Source of the DNA: Trichoderma breve
Lineage: Eukaryota; Ascomycota; Sordariomycetes; Hypocreales; Hypocreaceae
DNA length: 64,000 bases
Reading direction: 5' to 3'
Assembly (NCBI RefSeq): GCF_028502605.1
Contig: NC_079232.1
Coordinates: 6,944,001 to 7,008,000 of the forward strand
A program made the translations under genes and the position numbers. The notes under the pieces are model-generated. The model was given only the letters and a program-made list of their open reading frames with translations. It was not told the origin of the DNA and ran no database searches. Positions 11,504-21,488 of this stretch are shown here, in pieces (the first letter of the stretch is position 1; every line of letters begins with the position of its first letter).

Positions 11504-12509
11504 AGTATCGAATCGCAAGATCCAAACGCAGTGTCAAAGAAAATGAGGGGATGGATTGTGGCACGGCTGAGTTGCACAGGACCAAGTAGCACTGATATTA
11601 GTCAAAGGTTGCTTTGATATTATGAGAGTGAGGCCTTGTCTAAGACAATTCAGTGATCCCTTCCTCTGAGTGGATGATTAGAAGTAAGAAACGGGGCGGG
11701 CCATTCACAGCATCGTAATAGTGTTTCTTTTGCCAGATATCGGGAACCTGTAGCCCTGGAGCACGTAAGAACACGCAAATAAATATTTTAAAGAGCTATC
11801 ATATTTTTGTGTATCCTCATGTAGCATCTAGGCATACATGAGCCATGGGCTACAACTTAGCAATGTAAACTAATAGGGTAAGTATCACTGGATATCCAAA
11901 CACCAATATCTCTATTATATTAATGAAAGAGAAAAAAACTCCGTAGCCAAACGGGAGAGATTTCTTTTCCTTATACTAATAGTGCTACAAGTTGGTAGCC
12001 GCGGACTCGATAGCGCCCTATATAATAGATAGGTCAATCGCCAGTTTAATCACCACATTGTCTATAACAGACAATCTATGTAGATACAGAGTCCCAGTAC
12101 CCTGAGACATGTCCTTATCGTCGAAGACGTAATCTGAGACATCATTCGGGTTGTGAAACTCAGCTCGACTTATCTTTACACAGCATTACAGGGTGGGTTG
12201 GCGATTCTAGCGATCTGAAGTAAAATATGGAAAACAGCTCGCTACCGTCGCTACCCCACAACACCATGACTCGAAATAACTAAACCATCTCGGTGCTGGT
12301 TGAGTTTCTGGCCGAGATTGGCTTCGGGGCGCTTCAGGTGTGCTTGATGTGTTGCAAAGGGAAAAGATCCTAAAGAAGATAGGAATTATTACAAAGAAGA
12401 GAAATCATCACGCGTATTCTCTCAAATAAATAATTTCAGCCTGTGCACAATTTGCAGCTTTACTACTGTTGACTCAAAACAAGTCTTTACTTGTGACGCT
12501 ATAATCATC
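11504..12509. other. Divergent intergenic region
   Basis: This 1-kb spacer lies between the divergent MFS and GFA genes. It is AT-rich around 11770-11960 and includes a short purine run (gagaaaaaaact). No coding potential, RNA gene or repeat family is visible. Confidence 0.5.
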
Positions 12510-13025
12510 ATGCCGCCTTTTTGTAACAACAGCAATGATGTTTCTGCCAAACCGCCAACCGATAAATTGTCAGAGCAACTACCAAAACCACCTCTGACAG
12601 GCCGCTGTCAATGTCCCGAGGATCCCGTTGTCTATAACATCACCTCTGCACCACATTCGCTCAACGTGTGTTACTGTCACGAATGCCAGCGTCAGACCGG
12701 ATCCGCGTTTGCTTTGACTCTAGTTGTTCCGTCTACAGGCGTCAAGATGGAGAACCCCAAGATGTTTGCCCAACTTCGGAATTTTGAGCGCAGAACAGAA
12801 TCGGGCGGAATCCGAGGAGGCGTCTTCTGCTCCAATTGCGGCGTTCGACTCTGGCACTTCGACCCAGCGAAACCCGAATGGACGAGCGTCAAGGCCGGAA
12901 CGCTGGATCAGAAAGTGGACTTTGGAGCTGCACAGCATATTTGGACAAAGAGGATGTTGAATGGCATTGTTTTGCCATCAAAAGCGGAAGCGCACGAGGA
13001 GGAACCTGATTCGGGTCCTGTTTAG
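12510..13025 (+). CDS. GFA/CENP-V-domain zinc protein
   Basis: Intronless, 171 residues. The glutathione-dependent formaldehyde-activating (GFA) fold is marked by its zinc ligands: GRCQC (Cys33, Cys35), CYCHECQRQTGSAF (Cys54, Cys56, Cys59) and CSNCG (Cys107, Cys110). All seven usual cysteines are present. The family ranges from S-hydroxymethylglutathione synthases to uncharacterised zinc proteins; most fungal members have no proven activity. The usual small GAV after the first CxC is replaced by PEDPVVY, so a standard formaldehyde-activating role is uncertain. A Zn2Cys6 regulator follows 350 bp downstream on the same strand. Confidence 0.88.
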   Translation: MPPFCNNSNDVSAKPPTDKLSEQLPKPPLTGRCQCPEDPVVYNITSAPHSLNVCYCHECQRQTGSAFALTLVVPSTGVKMENPKMFAQLRNFERRTESGGIRGGVFCSNCGVRLWHFDPAKPEWTSVKAGTLDQKVDFGAAQHIWTKRMLNGIVLPSKAEAHEEEPDSGPV

Positions 13026-13376
13026 CCGATCAACACCGACATTTCAGGACAAATTCTGTTGTTATTGCAATTGACTCTATAGTGAACGGTAGACTTGTTC
13101 TCTCCAAGTTGCCTCTATAACTTGGTCCATGATACCCCAGGCTACTGGTATGAGCAATAGCGCATAATTGTCCCACTAGCTCTGCGTAAGCGTCGATTGT
13201 TCATGATTAGGTGATTGATTGGACGCGCCCTCTTCAAACAAGACTACAGTCCTTATCTACTCCGTAGCACCCTGTCGTATCTTCTCTTTTCCACTTCGTA
13301 AAAGAGCATCTTGCCCAAGCCAAATAACATGAACTTTTAATGCCCATAAAAACTTGAACTGCGTGTGTTTTGTACA
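13026..13376. other. Spacer before regulator gene
   Basis: This 351-bp stretch is the 3' flank of the GFA gene and the promoter of the Zn2Cys6 gene. A pyrimidine-rich patch (tatcttctcttttcc) lies near 13277-13292. Nothing else is recognisable. Confidence 0.45.
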
Positions 13377-15275
13377 ATGGAAAACAGTATACTCTCTTAT
13401 AAGATTCGGGTTAAAACTGGATGCCTAACATGCCGGAAACGACGAGTGAAGTGCGACGAACTCAAGCCAATATGCAAAAGATGCATCAAGGCCAATGTCA
13501 TCTGCGACGGCTACCAGAAAAAGAGATCCATCCCATCTCCTAAACCAGGGATAAAGACACCGCCATACACAGAGGCAGAGACGGAATTAACCTCGGTTGC
13601 TGTTGTCGAGCTGACGGCTTCATCTTCACCACAGTCTGCTATATATATACCGTCTCCGCAATCACCACTTTCAGCACCGATACCATCCTCTCCAAGGACA
13701 AGACACCGCTCCGAACTTGCTTTTTACCACCACTTTGTGACAAACACTGCACCACGGCTCTTTGATCTGGAGCACATCACCTTCTGGCGGGATCATGTCG
13801 GTAGTATGGCGTGGGGAAATGATCTCGTCTTTGAAGCCGTCTTGGCCATTGGGGGAATTCATCAAGCCCACCTTCTCTCGGCTTCAGAATTGACCACTGA
13901 AAGTATGATGCAATCCAAAGTCTCTGGACTGCGCTCGTATGGAGAAACCCTACGTCTGATGGAGTCGCACACGAAGAAGGAGGGATATACTGATATGCAA
14001 CCGGCCATTGTCGCCGGTGTGTTGCTTGCATATTGCGAGGTAAGACTCTTTTGCTACTTATCTTAGACGCCCGCTTAGCTTATATACTGACGATTTCAGT
14101 GCATCATGAATCACATCAAGCCTGCTGCATTGCATCTAAAAGCAGCTGGGCAGCTTTTAAGACCGAATCAGTCGCCGGATTTGTCACCGTATCCTGCTGG
14201 GTACGAAGCCTTGCATGCCACAATTGCAAAGCTGGACTTTCTTGCCCAGAGTATTGTGCCATACTCACAGCCATCCATCCAGAAAGACTCGCTTGATGCT
14301 TGCAATTATATCGATGTCCCTGATTCATTTTCTAAAGGATCCGTCCATCGCTCAGTTTCTAGCGAACGGGTTGAACTTGTACAGATCATCTCCAGATTTA
14401 ACCAGCTTGACAACATTATCTGGGGCCCATGGTCTAGCAAATCCTCGCGCCCAAACTCAGAAGCTCTCTCGCGTTTCCAGATGGATTTGCTGTATTGGAG
14501 AGCCAACTCGACTTTGACAATCGAGGGCTGTTCGGAATCTTTGGCAATACTGCCTGATTGTGACGAACCACTGGACGATCTTCCCATCCCTCCGGAACCT
14601 CTCTTCTTCCAAAGCAGCTATGCCGCTCTCAGTGCTGCACTTTACAATAATTACATGGCATGTAGCTTTTCCATGCTTTCTAATGGGCATGACCTTGATC
14701 GCAATGCGCTGTGTGCTTTCCACTACGTCTACCAAAATCTGCGCATCGCTGAAGGACTGGCCGTTGCGACTCTACAAGACAGCGAAAATATTGATATAAA
14801 CATCTCACTTTTGCTATATCTGAGCTTTCGCCGCTGCTACTCTAGAGAGTGGCAGACGTGGACGATTCAGAAACTTCGGCAATGTGGGCAACAAGGATTG
14901 CTCGATGGCAGCGCATTTGCAAATACGCTGGAAAACATATACCATCTGCAGCTACGAGCTGAACTTCAATCAAATTATGCCCTGAAATCCGCTTACCATA
15001 CCACTGGTCCTTTGCACTCGAGAATTCTTCCATTGCTTCAACCAAAGGACGAGAGGGATCGATGGATTGCATATTACCTAAGACCAACTGCGAGTCTTGG
15101 TCATGAAGACGTTGCTTTGTGCGTCATTGCGCGGGCTACTTGGGGACAGGATAAACGAGGGGACATGTTCTCTGTTCAGTTTGACTTTTATGACGATTTG
15201 GCTGTTGCTGACGTTGATGTGGCGAGCCTTCGTGACTGGATCCAATCACTGGAAGCATCATCGTTGCCTAGGTAG
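13377..15275 (+). CDS. Zn2Cys6 transcription factor with fungal-specific regulatory domain
   Basis: Two exons, 13377-14039 and 14100-15275, giving 612 residues. The binuclear zinc cluster is near the N-terminus: Cys16, 19, 26, 33, 36 and 43 (GCLTCRKRRVKCDE..ICKRC..CDGY). A Ser/Pro/Thr-rich linker at residues 50-105 joins it to a long alpha-helical domain, with the AFYHHFVTNTAPRLFD and VLAIGGIHQAHLL motifs of the Fungal_trans_2 type. The protein should be a DNA-binding activator or repressor in the nucleus. The PLP-enzyme gene 250 bp downstream is convergent, so a local pathway regulator is possible but unproven. Confidence 0.88.
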
Positions 15276-15525
15276 AGATGAACCAGTCTGGCATCGGCAT
15301 TATGAGGTGTCTAACTACTCTTAAAGGTTGATCAGTGTATCTTGTATCTCTATTGTAACTTATTCTATAGATAAGGTTATGTTATCTTGTAACTTGTGAG
15401 ATCTTACAAGATATATTTGGTGCCTAAGATTTACTGCAATCCTTGCCTCATCTTTTTGGCCACTTCGCAGAATATTGTTATGCTCATTTTAAATCCTCTT
15501 CTGATTTAATGATTTTACTACTCTG

Positions 15526-17103
15526 TTACGGAAAAAAAGTTAGCAAAGTCATTCTCCCAAGCACCACCACTTTTACTGACCTCTGAATGCCCAGCTCAAG
15601 CTCCGCCTCGTCAACAGCAAAAGTGATCCGGAACCATCCCGGTCGTTCTGATCGATATGCTTCTCCAGTAGCTATCCAAACCTTGTTGTCGATCATTTTC
15701 CACGCCAACTCTCGCTCGGCCTCTACTGTAGGAGAAGAGAGGTGTTTCGATAAGTCGACCCAAATAAACGGCCCCGCGTGCCTAACAGAAGTCAGAATTC
15801 TGTAAAATTGGCGATGCTCAATTACAGGCTTACGCTGGTACATATGGTATGTCGTGCTGCTTCAATAGCGTAATGCAATGCTCATAAGCGGCGGACAATC
15901 TTTTTGTGAGTGTGTCAAAATATGTGGCTAGAAAGTCTGCATCGTTCAAAATGCCACACCATGCTGTGTCGGCCAAGGATGATGGCCAAGCGAATTTTCT
16001 GCAAAGAAACCAGCTTAGTCCAAGTGTTCTGCAAAAAATATGTTTGCAAAATACTCACGATACCGCACGCATGGCGGCATGCAACTCGGGATTTGACTGA
16101 GATACAAAGGCACCAAGTCTGATCCCATTAGAGCAGAAATCCTGAGTGGATAGTTAGCGACGAAGCCACAGCAGTGGGAAAGATGGCAGCTTACCTTGCT
16201 CATACCGTAGAGACAGTGAACTAGAGACGGTTCGATGTATTTCTCAATGTCGAAGGTGAGGATAGAAGTGAACGCTCGTGGAGTGGGAAAGTCTGTGCTC
16301 GCAAAGATGGAATTGGCATATACCTCGTCACTAGAACATACTCAACAAGTGCTCGCTGTACTGTCGCTGAATGTCCGCCTACCTAATCAAGTGTATCTTG
16401 TATTTTGCGCATAGTTGGAGGTAAGCTTCAAGCACAAGAGGCTCATAGCACACTCCAAAGGGGTTATGTGGATGACACAGCAGCAGTGCTCTTACAGGTG
16501 TCCCGTTCTGAATGGACTGGACTAAGGCATCTTCGTAGCACTTGACAGCCTCTAGTGATGTAGGATGGATAGGCTTTGGCTGACGCTCGAACTCGACGAG
16601 AACAGGCTTCACGCCCGCACGGTTTACCATATCACTGATAAACCCCACGTACGTCGGACGGCCAAGTAAGATTCCCTCGCCAGATTCGCAGAGGCAGAAA
16701 GCAAGGCAGTCGATTACCGAAGATACACCTGCGAGCACTGTGACTTGCTTCAGTTCAAGGGGCTTTCTAGGGCGGAAAGCTGTGTTATTCATGAAACTGG
16801 CGATGCTTTGACGTAATTGGTCTGAGCCAACGGAGCCGTCGCCGTATGTGAGAGACCGCTTGGTGATAGACAAGTGAGAATTGATGTGGGAGGCTATTTC
16901 GTCGTGCCTGTGATACAGATAAGAAAAGGCCCAGTGTTCCCATTCACGTGTGTATAGTCTTACATCAATCTGTTTTCTGCCACCCCCAGAGACACTATTC
17001 CCGATGGATTGGTATGCACGTCGTAGACATTTGATGAGCCCCTGCCCATGATACTCTTGATGTCGTTGGGCTGAATGTTGGACAGGGCTCGTTGTGATAG
17101 CAT
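15526..17103 (-). CDS. ACC-synthase-like PLP-dependent aminotransferase/lyase
   Basis: Six exons on the minus strand: 17103-16964, 16907-16383, 16330-16195, 16141-16059, 15998-15834 and 15781-15526, giving 434 residues. Fold-type I PLP signatures are all present: SLGVAENRLM (residues about 38-47), TYGDGSVGSDQLRQ, CHPHNPFGVCY, SDEVYANSIF, and the Schiff-base Lys267 in YGMSKDFCSNGIRLG. An intron sits right after the lysine codon. The closest architecture is fungal 1-aminocyclopropane-1-carboxylate synthase-like enzymes. That group includes true aminotransferases and C-S lyases of sulfur-containing metabolites, so the reaction cannot be fixed here. The convergent Zn2Cys6 gene is the nearest candidate regulator. 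Confidence 0.87.
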
Positions 17104-18136
17104 CTTGGCGGCAGTATTAACTTGATGGGAGCTAAGCAAAGCGATGCGATTTGCAGGTTGTCAGCGCTGTAAACCTCTGTAACAGCTGGTACAGTGTATC
17201 TCTCACAAAGAGGATTTCATCCTGATAATTACTGAAACCCGTATGTCCTTTAATACAAGTGATGGCTTTAAGATCCAAGGCTGTAGCAACTCCACACCAC
17301 TACCATCCTGTGTTTACAACTCAAGCTCCATCATCTTCATTAGACGAGGGTAGAGAGATGATGTGACGTAAATGGATCTAACACCGACATGCCAGAGACA
17401 CGACCAATCATCTTGTCCAGCTCGCTAACATCGCCACCCCACATGGCGCTACCAACACTTGCGGCCGAGCTACTGAGATTGATGGACTTAGTGTGGAAAA
17501 GCTAGAACATACCCCAAGATTCTCTTCTATTGGAAAAGGCGGGATGTCCATGAGTATGCCGGGGATGCAATGATTGACTGTGACCTCAGCTTACATGCAT
17601 ACACTACATCAACATCGACGGTAGCCATATTCCCTACTTTGTCTGTATTTACAAGCGACTTGGGTGTGCTGTGTGGGGTGCGAATTTTGGCGAGGGAAGC
17701 CGTTTTATTGGTGGTTGCAGCATCACTTGTTTTGCTCTCTAGATCGGACCTGTTTGAGAAACAGATTTTTAGTCGACTTAATCTATACATAGAAGTACCT
17801 GTCTTTATATGCCCCAATATTGACTTGATGCCGTACCAAGCCTCAACGAGTTGACTCGCTTAATTTGTTTCCCTCGCTCGCGTGCCCGGCAGAACGCCGC
17901 TAATAAAGCTACATGTAGATTTAGTTGAGTAGATGGAAGGATTTGGAGAAGTGAATCCCTTACTTTTTGATCAATCGGCGCTATCACTTACGCCTTTTTT
18001 TTTACGACGCGGATACCGTTTAGGCGTCGTCCAGTACCTGGGCTTTGATGAACGAAGAATTCTGTCGGGTGCTTATCACTTGCTCCCAGTAATAACGGTC
18101 CCACGATAGTCTTATAGCATCTATATTAGATAGAAT
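17104..18136. other. Gene-free region upstream of PLP enzyme
   Basis: Short open frames exist on both strands at 17527-17987, but none has a motif, a convincing splice pattern or a neighbour in frame. A T run (tttttttttt) lies at 17994-18003. I call no gene here. Confidence 0.45.
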
Positions 18137-18255
18137 TATAGTAGCAGATACTAAAAAGAAGGGAGCGATAGTAGTAGATACTGTAATAAAATATTAATAG
18201 TAGCTGAGAGTAGCTGATAGTAGTGATAGTAGTAATAGTAGTAAAAGTAGTACAC
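18137..18255. repeat. TAG/TAGC microsatellite-like tract
   Basis: The stretch is dominated by agtag, tagtagc and gatagtag units with interruptions. Its first 15 bases are the exact reverse complement of 61-75 at the left end of the window. It may be a shared repeat family or a degenerate retroelement tail; no coding body is attached. Confidence 0.6.
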
Positions 18256-18290
18256 AATTTGAACAGCTAGGTATTTGCTACTAAGGTACT

Positions 18291-18307
18291 AAAAAAAAAA
18301 AAAAAAA
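18291..18307. repeat. A17 homopolymer
   Basis: An uninterrupted run of 17 adenines just downstream of the TAG tract. The combination of a simple repeat and an A run resembles a retroposon tail, but no target-site duplication is evident by eye. Confidence 0.7.
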
Positions 18308-18927
18308 GGCTTCCCTCAGATCTCTTTGTGATATTTGAACCGTACGCAGTCGCTGGGGTACTGGATTAACAGCTTATTTCCTGTATAATGAAGTAATGCA
18401 CCGATACAGCTATTGTTGATGTGACCCCGGCACACCACAGCCTATGGTATATATAGGACTCTGTAATATAATTAGTATAATTATAAAATAATAAATTGTA
18501 GTTAAAATGACTCACATTTTCTTCTTCCAGCTAGGAGCAGCTTTGGGAATGGGGGCTCCGAGCATCTCTCCACTAGCCTATCTTCCTAATTAGCCGTTAT
18601 AGATATTTTATATAAATGTATAATATAAGCTTACTTTACTTCAACAGGAGGCTCCGAGCAGCGCTCCATTTGCTATTTGTGCAGGAGGTGGCGGGGAAGG
18701 GGAATGGGAGATGGGAGATGGGAGGAAGAGTCATCCGCCCCAGAAGTTCTATTTCGATGCTAAATATAGTAAGCTAGTATACGGAGTAGTTATATAATAA
18801 TAATAGTTATAAACTTACTTGGAAGCCTCTTCCCAGGCATTTTCTAAGGAAAATCCCCACTGAAAATTATCGGAGCTATAGTATTTAATTAGTCAAAATG
18901 AGTTTGCAGCAGTAAAACAATAACATG

Positions 18928-18929
<2 letters not shown>
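18308..18929. other. Non-coding AT-rich stretch with paired GGCTCCGAGC motifs
   Basis: The decamer ggctccgagc occurs twice, near 18555 and 18650, with different flanks, each close to a cttac or ctcac sequence that would be a splice donor on the minus strand. A minus-strand mini-gene can be forced (ATG near 18842), but it gives a short meaningless peptide. I regard the stretch as a degenerate repeat. Confidence 0.35.

Positions 18930-18960
<31 letters not shown>
18930..18960. repeat. A31 homopolymer
   Basis: A run of 31 consecutive adenines, the longest homopolymer in the window. It could be a poly(A) relic of retrotransposition or a slippage-prone microsatellite. Its length in an assembly may be unreliable. 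Confidence 0.75.
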
Positions 18961-18964
<4 letters not shown>

Positions 18965-19154
18965 GAGATGAGAATTGTAAGGGAATTGGGAGGGGAGATA
19001 CAAGTAACAGAAAAGACATGATTAAGGATAAAGAGGGCGGGAATAAGTAAGAACAGGAATACAAGAGAGATAGGGATAGAAAAATGTAGAATGCGAATAC
19101 AATAGAAATAGGACAGTATTAATGTAGTAAAGTCGAATGAGTATAGAATAACTT

Positions 19155-19430
19155 ACCTCATGTTGGTGTTGGTGGTGGTGTTGGTGTTGGTGTTGGTGTT
19201 GCTTCTGCCTTGGTGAATGTTGACGTTGTTGCTGCTGCTGTTGATATGTTGATGTCCGTTGCAAGATGGCGTCAGTGCTCGGAATGTTGATGTCGCCACT
19301 AGTGTTGATATTGATGTTGCTGCTGGTGTCGATGTTGATCTTTGGTGCAACATTGTGGAAGTGCTGGGAATGCTGATATTGCTACTCGTGTTGATGTTGA
19401 TGTTGATGTTCAGTCCAAAAGCCAAAATTT
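19155..19430. repeat. GTTGGT/GTTGAT hexanucleotide minisatellite
   Basis: Tandem (gttggt)n at about 19162-19200 grades into interspersed gttgat/gttgct units up to 19428, some as pure triple tandems (gttgatgttgatgttgatgtt near 19398). The repeat leaves frames open on both strands, which would read as Gln/His or Asn/Ile low-complexity peptides. I treat those as artefacts of the repeat and not as genes. Confidence 0.75.
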
Positions 19431-19994
19431 CGGCTGCTCACTGGGTTTTATTTTCATTCAACAGGTGGGTATTGCCTTCCCTTACCGTCTTGTGTTGCTG
19501 TCAATTTATTCTAGGAACTCCTGCCTAATCCACTACTACCTCAAAAGTGCCTTTCCTTCTACTAACTACATGTACGTTCATGACCCGCAGTTGCTATCTT
19601 AAGACAGAATCGGCTTGTTTGTTGATCAAGAGATTCACGACTGCGACGTCACAATGACCAAAGGCGACACCGACGGAAAAGTCCAAGGCATTGTGTATTG
19701 GAGAAACGGAGGCCTGTCTGCGATACTTGTTTGCTGATGTATTTACCATTGTGACATTCAGTCCAGTCCAATTTGCCTCTCCGATTCTTGTGTTTGCGAG
19801 CTTGTTGGGTAGAATACTGATAGTAATATTAAGATAGACCCTACCACGTCTTGGCCAAGACGAGGTGATTGGATTTGGCTCCATCTACAGATCGTCATAC
19901 ATGAGAGGAAATTTCCACGTCTAAGATCTATTGCGCCGATGCATCGCTTGACCTCATATAGCTCTTCCTTTGCACCAATCTCAAGTGTGCCAAA
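19431..19994. other. Spacer with one doubtful small ORF
   Basis: A 96-codon minus-strand frame with a true ATG runs from 19884 to 19594, but it has no motif, no signal peptide and no supporting context. Otherwise the region is the 3' flank of the hypothetical gene that ends at 19995. Confidence 0.35.
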
Positions 19995-20990
19995 TTAATC
20001 ATAATAGGCAGAGGCCAACTCTCTTCCTTCCGTGTTCATCAAACGACGTAATCCAGCAAGTCTAACTGGCAGAGGATCTTCTGGGTGGATTGGAACGCTA
20101 TCATAATTTTGATACGGCAGCCCACCAAATACTGTATCTTTGAGCCCACGATCGGACTCTCGCTTGAGTTCGTAAAACAAATAGGGAGTCTTAGTACCCC
20201 TAGGGGCGTCAACTGCATCAACCCATTCCCAGGCACGAATACTGAAATAATATGGAATTGTGTAAGCATGACTTAAATCGAGATGCATCGTATGGGATCC
20301 AGCCACTTACCCGATGAGATTACTCAAGGAAACCAAATCTCGAACATCAGTATTCTCTACCCACGTACGATCTGTAGCCCAAACGTAGACTACAGCAAGC
20401 CAATTTCCGACGCAAGCGTGTTGCACTTCTGGGGACACAAGCGAGAAGATGTATTGTCGCCCACATGTTATTTCAGGAGGCGGATTATCCGTCTCTTTGC
20501 GGTTGGGTATTATACTCGAAAGCGCTGGTGGACGGTCTCGCCACGACTTCTTTGGCCATCTATCCTTTTTATCTTTCAACTCTTTGGGGAGGTCATGGCA
20601 GTATAGGCGCACAAGCATTCGCCATGGCGGCCGCCCATGCCAATAGTCGTGGGGAGAGTAATGACACGATACCAACCATCTGAACGACCGTGCTTGGGGT
20701 GGCCTGTAATAAAAACGCTTTGAATTGTTGATTAAATGCGTAAAAGCATTTCTTTTATCCTTCATCTTATATAGCCAGCGCTTCTCCTCCATCTTCTTGG
20801 CTATGGTCTTGTTAGGGTCTTCTTCGTTGATAGGCAGTTGCAACCATATTGGAGACCATTCATCCCTTCGCAAAGGCCGTTGCGCGTACTCGGGAAGTGA
20901 AGGGCAAGTACATGGGGAATAATGTGTGCATCGATATTGGTCGAAAATCGGAGTTGCGGAATACGCAGGTGGTGCCGAAGAATTACTCAT
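19995..20990 (-). CDS. Hypothetical protein, 308 residues, unrecognised
   Basis: Two exons, 20990-20311 and 20241-19995, joined by a 69-nt intron with a GTAAGT donor and TTTCAG acceptor; the frame is preserved. The N-terminus is Ser/Pro-rich and carries a Cys-rich patch (YRCTHYSPCTCPSLPEY, residues about 19-35). The middle is very basic and aromatic, with many Trp, Arg and Lys (for example KKMEEKRWLYKMKDKR). The C-terminal part is ordinary globular sequence. No domain, signal peptide or membrane segment is recognisable. It lies next to the broken AAA ATPase on the same strand. The clean splice pattern supports a real gene; the function is unknown. Confidence 0.6.
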
Positions 20991-21488
20991 GACTGACTTT
21001 TCCCACCAAATGACTCGAATTGTCGGAATAAGTGTTCGTGAGGACAAATTTTTGCACTGGACATTCTTTATCAATTCTGTTTAAATATCTTTGAAGACAT
21101 TGGCCCGGCTCAAAAGTGTATATGCTTTTGTGGAAACGGTTGTTTTGAAGCTTTCGGCGTATCTCATTGTAGCAGGCCTTCGAGGAGTAGCTTTTCCCAC
21201 GCGAGGACCGCTAAAAGATACTTACCAGAAGCAAAATACAGTCAAGGAATTCCAAAGAAACCCACTAGACTGCATTTTATAGGATTATTTAGAGTAAACA
21301 AGGCCACATATACCTCCTCGAACGTGGGTACAGCCCAGGTGTGGAAGATACGAGTACTTGGAAGCGAAAGCCTCTGAGCCATACTACCTAGAACGGATAC
21401 GACGTTATCATCAAGTTGCGTTTAGCATGAAGAACCACTATGAGTGGTAATGGTAGTCACAATAAAAGATTAACTATTGAACAAATCT
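20991..21488. other. Intergenic spacer
   Basis: This is the promoter side of the hypothetical gene and the 3' flank of the AAA ATPase gene. Small open frames have no coding character. Confidence 0.45.

Noticed and set aside
17527..17987. Overlapping ORFs upstream of the PLP enzyme, briefly considered as a decayed gene
   Set aside because: The pieces do not join in phase through plausible splice sites and resemble no family.
18460..18900. A possible minus-strand mini-gene with splice-like sites
   Set aside because: Splicing can be forced to give a short peptide, but it has no family resemblance and lies in repeat-like sequence.
19022..19528. Low-complexity proteins (poly-Gln/His or Asn/Ile) on both strands
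   Set aside because: They are translations of the GTTGGT/GTTGAT minisatellite in several frames, with no flanking coding sequence.
19594..19884. 96-codon minus-strand ORF with an ATG
   Set aside because: No motif, signal peptide or neighbouring exon; length is within chance expectation.
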